A stretch of DNA of 34,006 nucleotides from Pseudomonadota bacterium (GTDB lineage: Bacteria > Pseudomonadota > Alphaproteobacteria > Rhizobiales > Xanthobacteraceae). A model generated the notes under the pieces. It was not told where the DNA came from and ran no database searches. It saw only the letters and a list, made by a program, of their open reading frames with translations. This document shows, piece after piece, positions 1 through 7,644 of the stretch. The position numbers and the translations under genes are program-made. Within the stretch, counting starts at the first letter, position 1, and every line of letters begins with the position of its first letter. The stretch lies in assembly GCA_018971625.1 (NCBI GenBank), contig JAGXAJ010000049.1, positions 1 through 34,006 of the forward strand, written 5' to 3'.

Positions 1-1
1 G

Positions 2-76
2 GGTGCGATCCTGCTGATGCTGAGCGTGTTGCTGTCTCTCTATAACCGGCGTCGCAGCTTCGCACGCTCACGCTGA
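2..76 (+). CDS. C-terminal tail of probable sortase substrate (partial)
   Basis: Only the last 24 codons are inside the window; the gene starts to the left. The visible peptide is a hydrophobic stretch (GAILLMLSVLLSLY) followed by a basic tail (NRRRSFARSR) and a TGA stop. That is the membrane-anchor plus positive-charge end of a cell-wall-sorting-type signal. It lies directly upstream of a class GN sortase gene. In Gram-negative bacteria this sortase class is normally paired with one adjacent VIT/VWA-domain substrate (marine proteobacterial sortase target family), so I infer this is the end of that partner. The sorting motif and the VIT/VWA domains are outside the window, so a plain C-terminal membrane anchor on another protein cannot be excluded. 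Confidence 0.55.
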   Translation, partial: GAILLMLSVLLSLYNRRRSFARSR

Positions 77-123
77 CGCGCGAAGCGCGCGCGACTTCTT
101 CTTTCGTCGAAGGCCAGAAAACA

Positions 124-239
124 CGTCATTGCGAGGAGCGAAGCGACGAAGCAATCCAGCGCTCCACACGCCGTCTGGATTGCTTCGCGGAGCCTGTCAT
201 CGGGCGGGCATTCGCCCGACCCGTTGGCTCGCAATGACG
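124..239. repeat. Bradyrhizobium-type intergenic inverted repeat
   Basis: The left arm starts CGTCATTGCGAGGAGCGAAG and continues through GACGAAGCAATCCAG. The right side carries CTGGATTGCTTCGC and ends CTCGCAATGACG, so the ends pair as CGTCATTGCGAG/CTCGCAATGACG and the inner parts as GAAGCAATCCAG/CTGGATTGCTTC. A smaller hairpin (GGGCGGGCATTCGCCC) lies inside. Elements of this kind are dispersed between genes in Bradyrhizobiaceae genomes. It separates the sortase substrate from the sortase and can fold into a long hairpin in a read-through transcript. Confidence 0.75.
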
Positions 240-255
240 ATGGAGGCGAGACGAG

Positions 256-825
256 ATGACCAGAACCCGCTGCATCGGACCGCTCCTCCTCGCCGTCGCC
301 GGTCTCATATTGTTTGGCCAGAGCGCCTATATCCACGCCAAGGCGCTGCTGGCACAGGTGTTGCTGGAGCGGGCTTTCGACACGACCATCGCCACCGGAC
401 ACACGACAAAGCCGTGGTCATGGGCTGATACCTGGCCGGTCGCCCGCATCGAGGTCAAGCGCATCGGCGCAAGCGCCATCGTGCTCGCCGGCAGCAGCGG
501 ACAGGCGCTGGCCTTCGGCCCGGGCCACGTTGAATTCACGCCCAATGCCGGCGAGCGCGGCGTCGCGGTCTATTCCGCGCATCGCGACACCCACTTCCGC
601 TTTCTGCGCAACGTCGCTGCGGGCGACGAGATCGATATCACGCGCGATGATGGCAAGACGTTCCGCTACCGCGCGGACGGCAGCTCCGTGGTGCGCTTCG
701 ACGCGTCCGGCATCGATCCGCTGACCGATGGCCACGAACTGGTGCTGTCGACCTGCTGGCCGTTCGACGCCCTGACCTCCGGGCCCTACCGCTATTTGCT
801 GCACGCGACGCTGATAAAACCATGA
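256..825 (+). CDS. Class GN (Gram-negative) sortase
   Basis: A 189-aa sortase, which cleaves a sorting signal and transfers the substrate protein to an acceptor at the outer face of the inner membrane. An N-terminal hydrophobic segment (residues 8-26) would anchor it. The catalytic set is visible: His109 in YSAHRD, Cys167 in LVLSTCWPFDA (the TLxTC-type sortase motif) and Arg179 in GPYRYLL. The length suits the single-domain class. GGAGG at 242-246 lies 9 nt before the ATG and fixes the start. The probable substrate ends at 76, separated by an inverted repeat, which is the usual pairing for this family. The acceptor in a Gram-negative envelope is not established, so the enzyme may act as an anchoring transpeptidase or only as a protease. 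Confidence 0.88.
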   Translation: MTRTRCIGPLLLAVAGLILFGQSAYIHAKALLAQVLLERAFDTTIATGHTTKPWSWADTWPVARIEVKRIGASAIVLAGSSGQALAFGPGHVEFTPNAGERGVAVYSAHRDTHFRFLRNVAAGDEIDITRDDGKTFRYRADGSSVVRFDASGIDPLTDGHELVLSTCWPFDALTSGPYRYLLHATLIKP

Positions 826-827
826 GC

Positions 828-853
828 GGAACCGCCCCGGCGGCGGCAACGTT
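828..853 (+). promoter_or_regulatory. EcfG-type general stress promoter
   Basis: GGAAC at 828-832 and CGTT at 850-853 are separated by 17 nt, a full match to the EcfG (alphaproteobacterial general stress response) consensus GGAAC-N16/17-CGTT. It begins just after the sortase stop and would start transcription near 861, about 70 nt before the DUF1614 gene. Confidence 0.75.
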
Positions 854-930
854 ATAGATACCCAGGCCCCTTTTAAAATACCCCGGTCCCGCGAGATGTT
901 TCGCCCGACAGCAACGACCGAACCGCGCGT

Positions 931-1647
931 ATGGACTCCCAGGTTTACTATCTGCCGCTGACGCCGGGATTGTTTTCGATCCTGGTGTTCCTGCTTGCTG
1001 GACTGATCCTGCTGATTCAGTTTCGCATCCTCCGCTACGCCTATATGCGGCTCGGCGTCGGGCCCGGCGTCGCGCTGCTGTTGCTGGTCGGCTCGCTGAT
1101 CGGCAGCTATTTCAATATCCCGGTCACGGTGCTGCCGGGCAGCCCGATCAGCTCCGGCGAGATCGTCGATTTCTTCGGCATGCGCTATGTCGTGCCGATG
1201 GTCGTGCAATGGCCCGGCACGGTGCTCGCGGTGAACGTCGGCGGCGCCGTGATCCCGACGCTGATGTCGATCTACCTGGTCGCTCGCTACCAGCTCTGGT
1301 TCAAGGCAATGCTTGCCATCATCGTGATCGCGTTCTTCATCCATGCCTCGGCAACGCCGGTGCGCGGCATCGGTATCGCCGTGCCGGTCTTTGTGCCGGT
1401 CGTCGTCACCGCGATCCTCGCTTTCATCCTGTCGCGCGAATATGCGCCGCCTCTGGCCTATATCGGGGGGTCGATGGGCACGCTGATCGGCGCCGATCTG
1501 CTCAATCTGGACAAAATCAGCGGTCTCGGCGCGCCGATCGCCTCGATCGGCGGCGCCGGAACCTTTGACGGAATTTTCCTGACCGGCATTCTGGCAGTGC
1601 TGCTGGCCGGCATTGCCACGCCGTCGCGGATGCGGCCGACGGGATAG
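931..1647 (+). CDS. DUF1614 family membrane protein
   Basis: A 238-aa polytopic inner-membrane protein with about seven hydrophobic segments: residues near 12-32, 45-62, 95-117, 125-140, 147-168, 173-190 and 212-232. Between the second and third lies a polar loop with NIPVTVLPG and the recurrent pair FFGMRY/VPMVVQW. Gly/Ala-rich stretches such as GGSMGTLIGADLLNL and IGGAGTFDGIFLTGILA are typical of DUF1614 proteins, whose biochemical role is unknown. No clear Shine-Dalgarno precedes the ATG. The consensus EcfG promoter 80-100 nt upstream suggests membership of the general stress regulon (inference). It is not obviously co-transcribed with the sortase. Confidence 0.8.
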   Translation: MDSQVYYLPLTPGLFSILVFLLAGLILLIQFRILRYAYMRLGVGPGVALLLLVGSLIGSYFNIPVTVLPGSPISSGEIVDFFGMRYVVPMVVQWPGTVLAVNVGGAVIPTLMSIYLVARYQLWFKAMLAIIVIAFFIHASATPVRGIGIAVPVFVPVVVTAILAFILSREYAPPLAYIGGSMGTLIGADLLNLDKISGLGAPIASIGGAGTFDGIFLTGILAVLLAGIATPSRMRPTG

Positions 1648-1827
1648 ACGGGACGCCGAAGCCGCACCGTCGCGATTGCATTGAACACAAGGCGCCGATT
1701 CGCGACCGCGGCGCGTGGCTGCGCTGTCGGTTGATGAGGTGCTGCGCTTCCTTTCAAGCCTTGTGCGGATCGCGCCACGAGAACGAAGCTACGCAGCTTT
1801 CTCGTGCGCCATCGAAGAGAACAGATG

Positions 1828-2592
1828 TTACGGCGCTACCAGCGTCGAGCCCCAACGCCTCGCGGTCTGCACGATCCAATCGCGATAGAGCGTCAGCGGC
1901 GTCACACCGGTAAGGCCGCCGCAGCCGTCGCTGCCGTTCGGTCCCGTCGACCAGTCGACGATGCCGACGACGACCTGCTTGCCGTGCTGGTCCTCGAACA
2001 CCGGTCCGCCGGAATCCCCGGTGCAGGCTCCAAGTCCCTCGCGCGTGCCGCCCGCGGCGGGATCGACCAGGCGGATCTGCAAGGTGCCTGGATGGCCGGT
2101 CGCGACCAGATCGGCGGATCGCACCACGCCGGCGCTCTTGCCGTTGCCACGAATGGTGACGCCGATGCCGGCGATGGTAAAATGGTTGCCTGCGGCGAGC
2201 GGCGGCGTGGGTACGCCGATCACGGACGGATTGGTCTTCGGCGTCTCGAGCTGCAGGAGACTGACATCGGCGGTGGCGCGATGCGCCAGCATCGTCTTGA
2301 TGTCAAAGCCTGGATGGGCGGCAACTCTCCTGACGTCCCTGAGCTGCGGTTGGCGATCCCTGCCATATTCGACGATCTTGTAGATCGCGCCGGGACCCAC
2401 GCAATGCGCCACCGACAACACCAGATCCGGTGCGATCAGGGTGCCGCTGCAGGAGTTGCCGCGCGAGCCGACGATGGTGACAACCGAGCGGCCGACATCC
2501 TCGGCTGCAGGCGCGGCGCCGCCGACGATCGCGTGGACAGGCGCCGCAAAAGGCAACATCACGACCGCCACGATCGGGACGATTGTTTTCAT
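1828..2592 (-). CDS. Secreted trypsin-like serine protease (S1 family)
   Basis: A 254-aa chymotrypsin-fold protease. The Sec signal peptide covers residues 1-21 (basic start, hydrophobic core, APVHA before the cut) and the mature protein would begin IVGG at residue 22. The catalytic triad is visible: His63 in SVAHC, Asp109 in TADVSLLQLE and Ser194 in GDSGGP. Cysteines around His63 and Ser194 fit the usual disulfides. The protein is expected in the periplasm or outside the cell. It is convergent with DUF1614 upstream and is followed by the carrier-protein gene on the same strand, about 190 nt away, so co-transcription with it is doubtful. Substrate specificity cannot be read with confidence. 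Confidence 0.88.
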   Translation of the reverse strand: MKTIVPIVAVVMLPFAAPVHAIVGGAAPAAEDVGRSVVTIVGSRGNSCSGTLIAPDLVLSVAHCVGPGAIYKIVEYGRDRQPQLRDVRRVAAHPGFDIKTMLAHRATADVSLLQLETPKTNPSVIGVPTPPLAAGNHFTIAGIGVTIRGNGKSAGVVRSADLVATGHPGTLQIRLVDPAAGGTREGLGACTGDSGGPVFEDQHGKQVVVGIVDWSTGPNGSDGCGGLTGVTPLTLYRDWIVQTARRWGSTLVAP

Positions 2593-2778
2593 GCTGAATC
2601 ATTAACCTCAACACGCTGGCTCGCCAAGTCGGGAACGAGAAGCTATGATACAGCCCATGGTCTCTCATGCCGCAATGAGGCGCAAATTCGATTCCTTCCT
2701 GCAACGAACGCGAGAAGGAAAAGGCATCAGGTTGGTGGAGGCCGCCGTAGCAGCGCGGAGTTGAAGCCTCGGGCCGGA

Positions 2779-3045
2779 TCAAGCTGCCGCCTGCAACTGA
2801 TCGACGATCATCGCTTCCAGGGTCCTGACCGACTGGAAATTCTCCGGCGTGATCTCGGATTGAGGGATCGTGAAATCAAACTCGGCTTCGACGCCCAGCA
2901 TCAGATTGACCATGTCCATCGAGGTTAATCCGACATCGACGAGCCGCGTGTCCGGGTCGACTTGCTCGGCGATGGCGTTCTTTTCGAGGATAGACTTGAC
3001 CAGCGTCATGACCCGGTTGCGAACATCGGTAGCAAGAACCTGCAT
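2779..3045 (-). CDS. Free-standing acyl/aminoacyl carrier protein
   Basis: An 88-aa carrier protein of the ACP/PCP fold. The phosphopantetheine attachment site is Ser42 in DVGLTSMDMVNLML, replacing the common DSL with TSM. I start it at the ATG at 3043-3045, preceded by GGAAAAATCGAG, because this gives a normal carrier-protein length. The reading frame stays open for 34 more codons upstream (to 3147), but that extension has no carrier-protein character. It is divergent from an operon encoding an aaRS-like amino acid:carrier-protein ligase. The homologous Bradyrhizobium ligase loads glycine or alanine onto such a dedicated carrier, so this is most likely its partner rather than the fatty-acid AcpP. 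A carrier for another small acyl pathway is the alternative. Confidence 0.85.
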   Translation of the reverse strand: MQVLATDVRNRVMTLVKSILEKNAIAEQVDPDTRLVDVGLTSMDMVNLMLGVEAEFDFTIPQSEITPENFQSVRTLEAMIVDQLQAAA

Positions 3046-3398
3046 CTCGATTTTTCCATCTGTCGAATATCTGTCGGCGGATGCCGAACCATGGGTATCA
3101 TTTAATCGCGGCACCATTTGAAAAACAGTGAATAATGTTTGACTCAAACCCTCATTCCGTCCTTAACAATAATGCCGGTTACGCAAGCGTTTACGGCATC
3201 ACAGAAACAGACGGATATCAAGCACGGTCGATTAACCGACAATCTTGAAATGAAATCCGTTTACCCTGAATTTCATCGACGCATTTGAATTAAATCCTTA
3301 GCCTTGTCTCGATCGGACGCGCCATTGGCGATATATATAACATCGGTTTGCAATTTAGCCGCAGGCGTTCTGCACCAAAAAACTGGAGGCATACCGGC
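3046..3398. promoter_or_regulatory. Divergent intergenic region, carrier protein / ligase operon
   Basis: About 350 bases between the divergent carrier-protein gene and the acyl-CoA dehydrogenase-like gene. It is AT-richer than its surroundings, notably ATATATATAAC near 3330 and the TTAA-rich stretch near 3285-3300. It must hold both promoters, but I could not assign -35/-10 boxes with confidence. No EcfG motif is present. Confidence 0.4.
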
Positions 3399-4622
3399 AT
3401 GAGCGTTCAACAAGCCAGGCTCCGCGAGCCGGGCTCGCACGAGGTCGATAAGCAATTGCTTCCGGGTTCTACGTTCGCGCAAGCGACGGCTGCCGTCGCC
3501 TCGATCGCTGCAAAGGAGGCCGTCGATGTCGATCGTGATGCGCGGTTCCCCAAAGCCGCCATCGACGCAGCGCGTCAGCAGGAGCTTCTCGGCGCCCAGA
3601 TCCCGATCGCGTTTGGCGGCCAGAGCGCGTCGATCTTCGACATCACCGACATGTGCTATGCGCTGGGCCGCGCCTGCTCTTCCACCGCGATGATCTTTGC
3701 GATGCACCAGACCAAGGTCGCTTGCCTGGTTCGGCACGGAACCGGCAGCGCGTGGCACGAAGCGCTGATGCGCCGCGTGGCGGCCGAACAATTGCTACTG
3801 GCGTCGTCCACGACGGAAGGACAGAACGGCGGCAACATCCGTTCCAGCGCCGCCGCGGTCGAATGCACCGATGCCGGCATTTCGCTGTTGCGCAATGCCA
3901 CCGTGATCTCCTACGGTGCGGAGGCCGATGGCATCGTCACCATCGCACGCCGCGCCAACGATGCAGCGTCCTCAGATCAGGTTCTGGTGGCCTTTACCAA
4001 AGACAATTACACGCTGACCCGCAGCATGGAATGGGAAACGCTCGGCATGCGGGGCACCTGCAGCGCAGGTTTCGAGCTGAAGGCCACCGGTTCATCCGAA
4101 CAGGTATTTCCCGAAGGCTACGACAAGATTCACGCACAGACCATGACACCCGTCGCTCATCTCTGCTGGTCTTCGGTCTGGGCCGGCATTGCCGCGGCAG
4201 CGGTCGAACGGGCGCAAGCGTTCATCCGCAAGGCGGCCCGCGGCTCAGGCGGCCAAATGCCGCCGGGCGCCGCCCATTTCACTACGGCCAAGATGTCGCT
4301 GACCAAGCTGCGCGCCATCATAACCGCGACGCTCGACAGCTATGCCGCCATCGAACATGACGATCGCGCACTATCGTCGCTCGATTTTCAATCCTCCATC
4401 AACCTGCTCAAGGTGGAAGCCTCCGAGCTTGCGGTTGCTACCGTCATGAGCGCGATGCGGGCCTGCGGCCTCTCGGGGTATCGCAATGACGGCGACTTCA
4501 CCGTTGGCCGACAGCTCCGCGACGTGCTGTCGTCGCCGCTGATGATCAACAACGACCGCATTCTTTCCAATATCGCCACCGCAAGCCTGATGAGCGGCGT
4601 GCCGGCAACCTTACGCGATTGA
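3399..4622 (+). CDS. Acyl-CoA dehydrogenase-like flavoprotein
   Basis: A 407-aa protein of the acyl-CoA dehydrogenase fold: helical N-terminal domain (residues 20-130), middle beta domain with LASSTTEGQNGGNIRSS (near 130-150) and METLGMRGTCS, and a C-terminal helical bundle ending ACGLSGY...GRQLRDVLSSPLMINNDRIL. GGAGG at 3385-3389 selects the ATG at 3399 over an upstream in-frame ATG at 3348. The place where classical short- and medium-chain enzymes carry the catalytic Glu (Y-E-G-T) reads MINND here, so the usual base is missing. The stop lies 7 nt before the amino acid:carrier-protein ligase, indicating one operon. I infer that the substrate is probably carrier-protein-bound rather than CoA-bound, or that the flavin chemistry differs from beta-oxidation. 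Confidence 0.82.
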   Translation: MSVQQARLREPGSHEVDKQLLPGSTFAQATAAVASIAAKEAVDVDRDARFPKAAIDAARQQELLGAQIPIAFGGQSASIFDITDMCYALGRACSSTAMIFAMHQTKVACLVRHGTGSAWHEALMRRVAAEQLLLASSTTEGQNGGNIRSSAAAVECTDAGISLLRNATVISYGAEADGIVTIARRANDAASSDQVLVAFTKDNYTLTRSMEWETLGMRGTCSAGFELKATGSSEQVFPEGYDKIHAQTMTPVAHLCWSSVWAGIAAAAVERAQAFIRKAARGSGGQMPPGAAHFTTAKMSLTKLRAIITATLDSYAAIEHDDRALSSLDFQSSINLLKVEASELAVATVMSAMRACGLSGYRNDGDFTVGRQLRDVLSSPLMINNDRILSNIATASLMSGVPATLRD

Positions 4623-4629
4623 ACCGGCT

Positions 4630-5616
4630 ATGCTGCAACACGAAAGCTCGCTCATGAATATTGCCCAAACCGACGCGCCCGAGATCGCGCCGCAGTCGAC
4701 CGATCCGCTGGATCACCTGGCTGACAAGCTGTTTCACAAGATGGGCACCGATGGCGTCTACGCGCGCACCGCGCTGTACGAGGATGTGGTCGAACGACTC
4801 GCTGCCCTGATCAGCCGGCATCGCGAGCCCGGCACCGAAATCATGCGCTTCCCGCCGGTCATGAACCGCGGCCAGCTCGAAAAATCCGGTTATCTGAAGA
4901 GCTTCCCCAATCTGCTCGGCTGCGTCTGCGGCCTGCATGGCACCGAACGCGAGATTCATTCGGCCGTCAGCCGTTTCGATGCCGGCGGCGACTGGACCAC
5001 GTCCCTCTCGCCAGCCGATCTCGTGCTCTCGCCGGCAGCCTGCTATCCGGTCTACCCGATCGCGGCGGCGCGCGGCCCCTTGCCCAAGGGCGGCCTGCGC
5101 TTCGACGTCGCCGCGGATTGCTTCCGCGCCGAACCGTCCCGTCATCTCGACCGGCTGCAATCGTTCCGGATGCGCGAATATGTCTGCATTGGCAGCCCCG
5201 AGGATGTGTCAGGCTTTCGCGAGCGCTGGATGTTGCGCGCCCAGGAAATCGCGCACGGTCTCGGCCTCAGCTTCAAGGTGGATTACGCGAGCGATCCCTT
5301 CTTCGGCCGGGTTGGGCAGATGAAAGCGGTCAGCCAGAAACAGCAATTGCTGAAATTCGAACTGCTGGTGCCGCTGCGCTCCGAGGAACATCCGACTGCC
5401 TGCATGAGTTTCAACTATCACCGAGACCATTTCGGCACTACCTGGAGCATGGCCGACGCCAATGGCGAACCGGCCCATACCGGCTGCGTGGCGTTCGGGA
5501 TAGACCGCCTCGCGGTTGCCATGTTTCACACCCACGGCACCGAAACCGCCAAATGGCCCGCGAACGTACGGGAGTTGCTCGGCTTTGGGTGCACCACAAC
5601 GGAGCTTGCCGGTTGA
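4630..5616 (+). CDS. Amino acid:[carrier protein] ligase (class II aaRS-like)
   Basis: A 328-aa homologue of the catalytic core of atypical seryl-tRNA synthetases, lacking a tRNA-binding domain. Such proteins activate glycine or alanine with ATP and load it on the phosphopantetheine of a carrier protein; the founding examples include a Bradyrhizobium protein. Motif 2 is visible as FRAEPSRHLDRLQSFRMREY (residues 165-184) and motif 3 as GCVAFGIDRLAVAMF (285-299). The putative zinc ligands Cys138, Glu183 and Cys286 have spacings 45 and 103, the same as I recall for the characterised Bradyrhizobium enzyme. The ATG at 4630 lies 7 nt after the preceding stop; a second ATG at 4654 is equally possible. 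The divergent carrier protein at 2779-3045 is the likely acceptor. Confidence 0.9.
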   Translation: MLQHESSLMNIAQTDAPEIAPQSTDPLDHLADKLFHKMGTDGVYARTALYEDVVERLAALISRHREPGTEIMRFPPVMNRGQLEKSGYLKSFPNLLGCVCGLHGTEREIHSAVSRFDAGGDWTTSLSPADLVLSPAACYPVYPIAAARGPLPKGGLRFDVAADCFRAEPSRHLDRLQSFRMREYVCIGSPEDVSGFRERWMLRAQEIAHGLGLSFKVDYASDPFFGRVGQMKAVSQKQQLLKFELLVPLRSEEHPTACMSFNYHRDHFGTTWSMADANGEPAHTGCVAFGIDRLAVAMFHTHGTETAKWPANVRELLGFGCTTTELAG

Positions 5617-6494
5617 CCATCGCGCAGAAAATCCGCTGCCGGGAAATTTCCGAAGCCGACATCGATGCGATCGCGGATCTCTTGACGCGCGGATTTGTCG
5701 GCCGGTCGCGCGACTACTGGATGCAGGGGCTGCGCCGTCAGGCGACCCGCCAGGTTCCCAACGGCTATCCCCGCTTCGGCTATATGCTCGACCATGACGG
5801 CAGGCCGGCGGGCGTCTTGCTGCTGCTGTATACATCACGGAACGACGGCACCAAGACCACAATCTACTGCAATCTGTCGAGCTGGTACGTCGAACCCCAA
5901 TTACGCAACTACGCGCCGATGCTGACCAAGATCGCGCAGAAGAACAAGGAAGTCATTTACATCAATATCAGCGCGGCGACATGGACCTGGCCGATCATCG
6001 AGACGCAGGGCTTCAGCTCCTATTGCAGCGGATTGTTGTTTTCGATACCGGTGCTGTCGCGTGTCCCGGCCGGTATGACCGTCGAGACCGTCACCCCGGA
6101 CACGAAAGCGATCGAGGGTCTGTCCGTCAGCGACGCCGATATGCTGATCCGGCACGCCGGCTATGGCTGCCTCAGTCTGGTGTGCCGCACCGCCGATCGC
6201 GACGTACTGCCTTTTATCCTGTTGCCGATGCGGATCCGGCGCGGTTACTTCGCACCGCCCGCGATGGAGCTGATCTATTGCCGCGATATCGCCGATTATG
6301 TGCGATGTGCCGGCGCCATCGGGCGACTCCTGTTCCGTCACCGCAAAATTTTGGTGCTGGTGGATTCCAACGGCCCCGTCGCTGGCGTCGTCGGCCGCTT
6401 TACCAAGGCCCGCGGCCGCAAATATTTCAAGGGGCCGCACCGGCCCCGGCTTGGTGACCTGACCGACACCGAACTGGTGCTCTACGGTCCGTAG
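5613..6494 (+). CDS. GNAT-like acyltransferase, ligase-operon partner
   Basis: A 293-aa protein starting at TTG 5613, which overlaps the stop of the ligase gene by 3 nt and has GGAG at 5601-5604. The frame is open further upstream but overlaps the ligase entirely. The N-terminal half begins CREISEADIDAIADLLTRGF, a typical GNAT first strand and helix, and has a beta segment GRPAGVLLLLYTS. The second half may be another GNAT-like lobe, ending in KILVLVDSNGPVAGV. Coupled translation with the aminoacyl-carrier ligase suggests it uses the aminoacyl (or oxidised aminoacyl) carrier protein as donor; this is inference. The acceptor is unknown. No signal peptide or membrane segment is evident. Confidence 0.6.
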   Translation: MTIAQKIRCREISEADIDAIADLLTRGFVGRSRDYWMQGLRRQATRQVPNGYPRFGYMLDHDGRPAGVLLLLYTSRNDGTKTTIYCNLSSWYVEPQLRNYAPMLTKIAQKNKEVIYINISAATWTWPIIETQGFSSYCSGLLFSIPVLSRVPAGMTVETVTPDTKAIEGLSVSDADMLIRHAGYGCLSLVCRTADRDVLPFILLPMRIRRGYFAPPAMELIYCRDIADYVRCAGAIGRLLFRHRKILVLVDSNGPVAGVVGRFTKARGRKYFKGPHRPRLGDLTDTELVLYGP

Positions 6495-6496
6495 AT

Positions 6497-7378
6497 TCAG
6501 GCGTGAGCGAAATCCCAGTATAGTTTCCGCGCGCGGCTGTAGAACGGCCCAGGCTGCAGCGACCGGTCGTCGATCCGGATCACCGGAGCCACCTTGGCGA
6601 AGTTGCCGCTGGAAAAAATCTCGTCGGCGTGCAGGAAATCGCTATAGCTCAAGGTCTTCTCGACCACCGTGACGCCATCGCTTCGCAAGAGTTCGATTAC
6701 CCGCTGCCGGGTGATGCCATTGAGGAAGGTGCCGTTCGGCGCGGGCGTATAAACCACACCGTCCTTCGCCATGAAGACGTTTGAGTTGCCGAACTCCGCG
6801 ACATTGCCGAGCATGTCGAGCATCAGGCAGTTGCCAAAGCCCCTCGCCTGCGCCTCGATCAGCGCACGCGAATTGTTCGGGTAAAGGCACGCCGCCTTGG
6901 CATCAACCGGCGCACTTTCCGCCGTTGGCCTGCGGAATGGCGATAGCGTGATCGCGTTACCGGTCGGCTGTGGCATCGGCGCGGTATAGATGCAGAGACA
7001 CCAGTTCGTCGTTTCCGGATCGAACAGCACGCCGCCGCCGCTTCCGTTCTGCGCCCAATACATCGGCCGAATGTAAAGCTCGGCATTCGGCGCGAAACGA
7101 GCAATGCCCTCGCGCGCCAGGCCGAGCCAGGTTTCGGCATCGACCACTGGCTTGAGCTTGAAATTGATGGCAGACTGATTGACACGCGCGCAATGCCGCT
7201 CGAGATCGGGCGCGACGCCTTCAAACGCGCGAGCGCCGTCGAACACGGTCGAGGCGAGCCAGGCGGCATGCGTGCGCGGGCCCATGATAGGTATGTTGCC
7301 CTGATGCCATGCGCCTTCGAAAAAAGTCCACGTTTCCGAAAAGCTGACCGGTGCTGTCGTCTGCGCCATCATTGCCAT
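6497..7378 (-). CDS. Branched-chain amino acid aminotransferase family protein
   Basis: A 293-aa fold-type IV PLP aminotransferase, which exchanges amino groups between branched-chain amino acids (or related substrates) and 2-oxoglutarate. Visible are the YIRPMYW substrate-side motif (residues 102-108), the PLP lysine Lys161 in VDAKAACLYPNN, and NVAEFGNSNVFMAKDG with the cofactor-contacting Glu. The C-terminal region has GITRQRVIELLRSDG, as in IlvE-type enzymes. It ends 2 nt from the convergent GNAT-like gene and is divergent from the metY-like gene. An ATG at residue 3 or 4 could also be the start. D-amino-acid transaminase or aminodeoxychorismate lyase are alternative fold members, but the motifs favour IlvE. 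Its role may be in the neighbouring amino-acid pathway rather than bulk biosynthesis. Confidence 0.82.
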   Translation of the reverse strand: MAMMAQTTAPVSFSETWTFFEGAWHQGNIPIMGPRTHAAWLASTVFDGARAFEGVAPDLERHCARVNQSAINFKLKPVVDAETWLGLAREGIARFAPNAELYIRPMYWAQNGSGGGVLFDPETTNWCLCIYTAPMPQPTGNAITLSPFRRPTAESAPVDAKAACLYPNNSRALIEAQARGFGNCLMLDMLGNVAEFGNSNVFMAKDGVVYTPAPNGTFLNGITRQRVIELLRSDGVTVVEKTLSYSDFLHADEIFSSGNFAKVAPVIRIDDRSLQPGPFYSRARKLYWDFAHA

Positions 7379-7644
7379 CCACGCCGCGGTTCAAAACGGA
7401 CCGCGAGAATCCGGCAGTACTATTGCCGGAATTGATAAGGATTTCGTTGCGGGTTCGCACAGTACAAAATGTGACCACTTTCGACTTTATTCCATTCAAA
7501 TTTTAATCAATTGGTTGACCTCCATTAGGGTTATTTCATCAATCTATTGGCGAATTATTGCTGCGTTGCGCCTTCTGCATTACAAAATAGAAGGGGGCGA
7601 GAACAACCCACGTGAAATGTGTGCCGCCAACGCAGAGGTGGACA

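Noticed and set aside
418..1344. Minus-strand open frame of 308 codons
   Set aside because: It is His/Arg/Asp-rich, as expected from antisense of high-GC coding DNA, and lies opposite the sortase and DUF1614 genes, which have clear motifs.
7379..7644. SAM-type riboswitch upstream of the metY-metA operon
   Set aside because: SAM-II elements often precede such genes in alphaproteobacteria, but I could not find the conserved pseudoknot sequence; only a simple hairpin CCTTCT/AGAAGG (7571-7594) with a 12-nt loop is seen.
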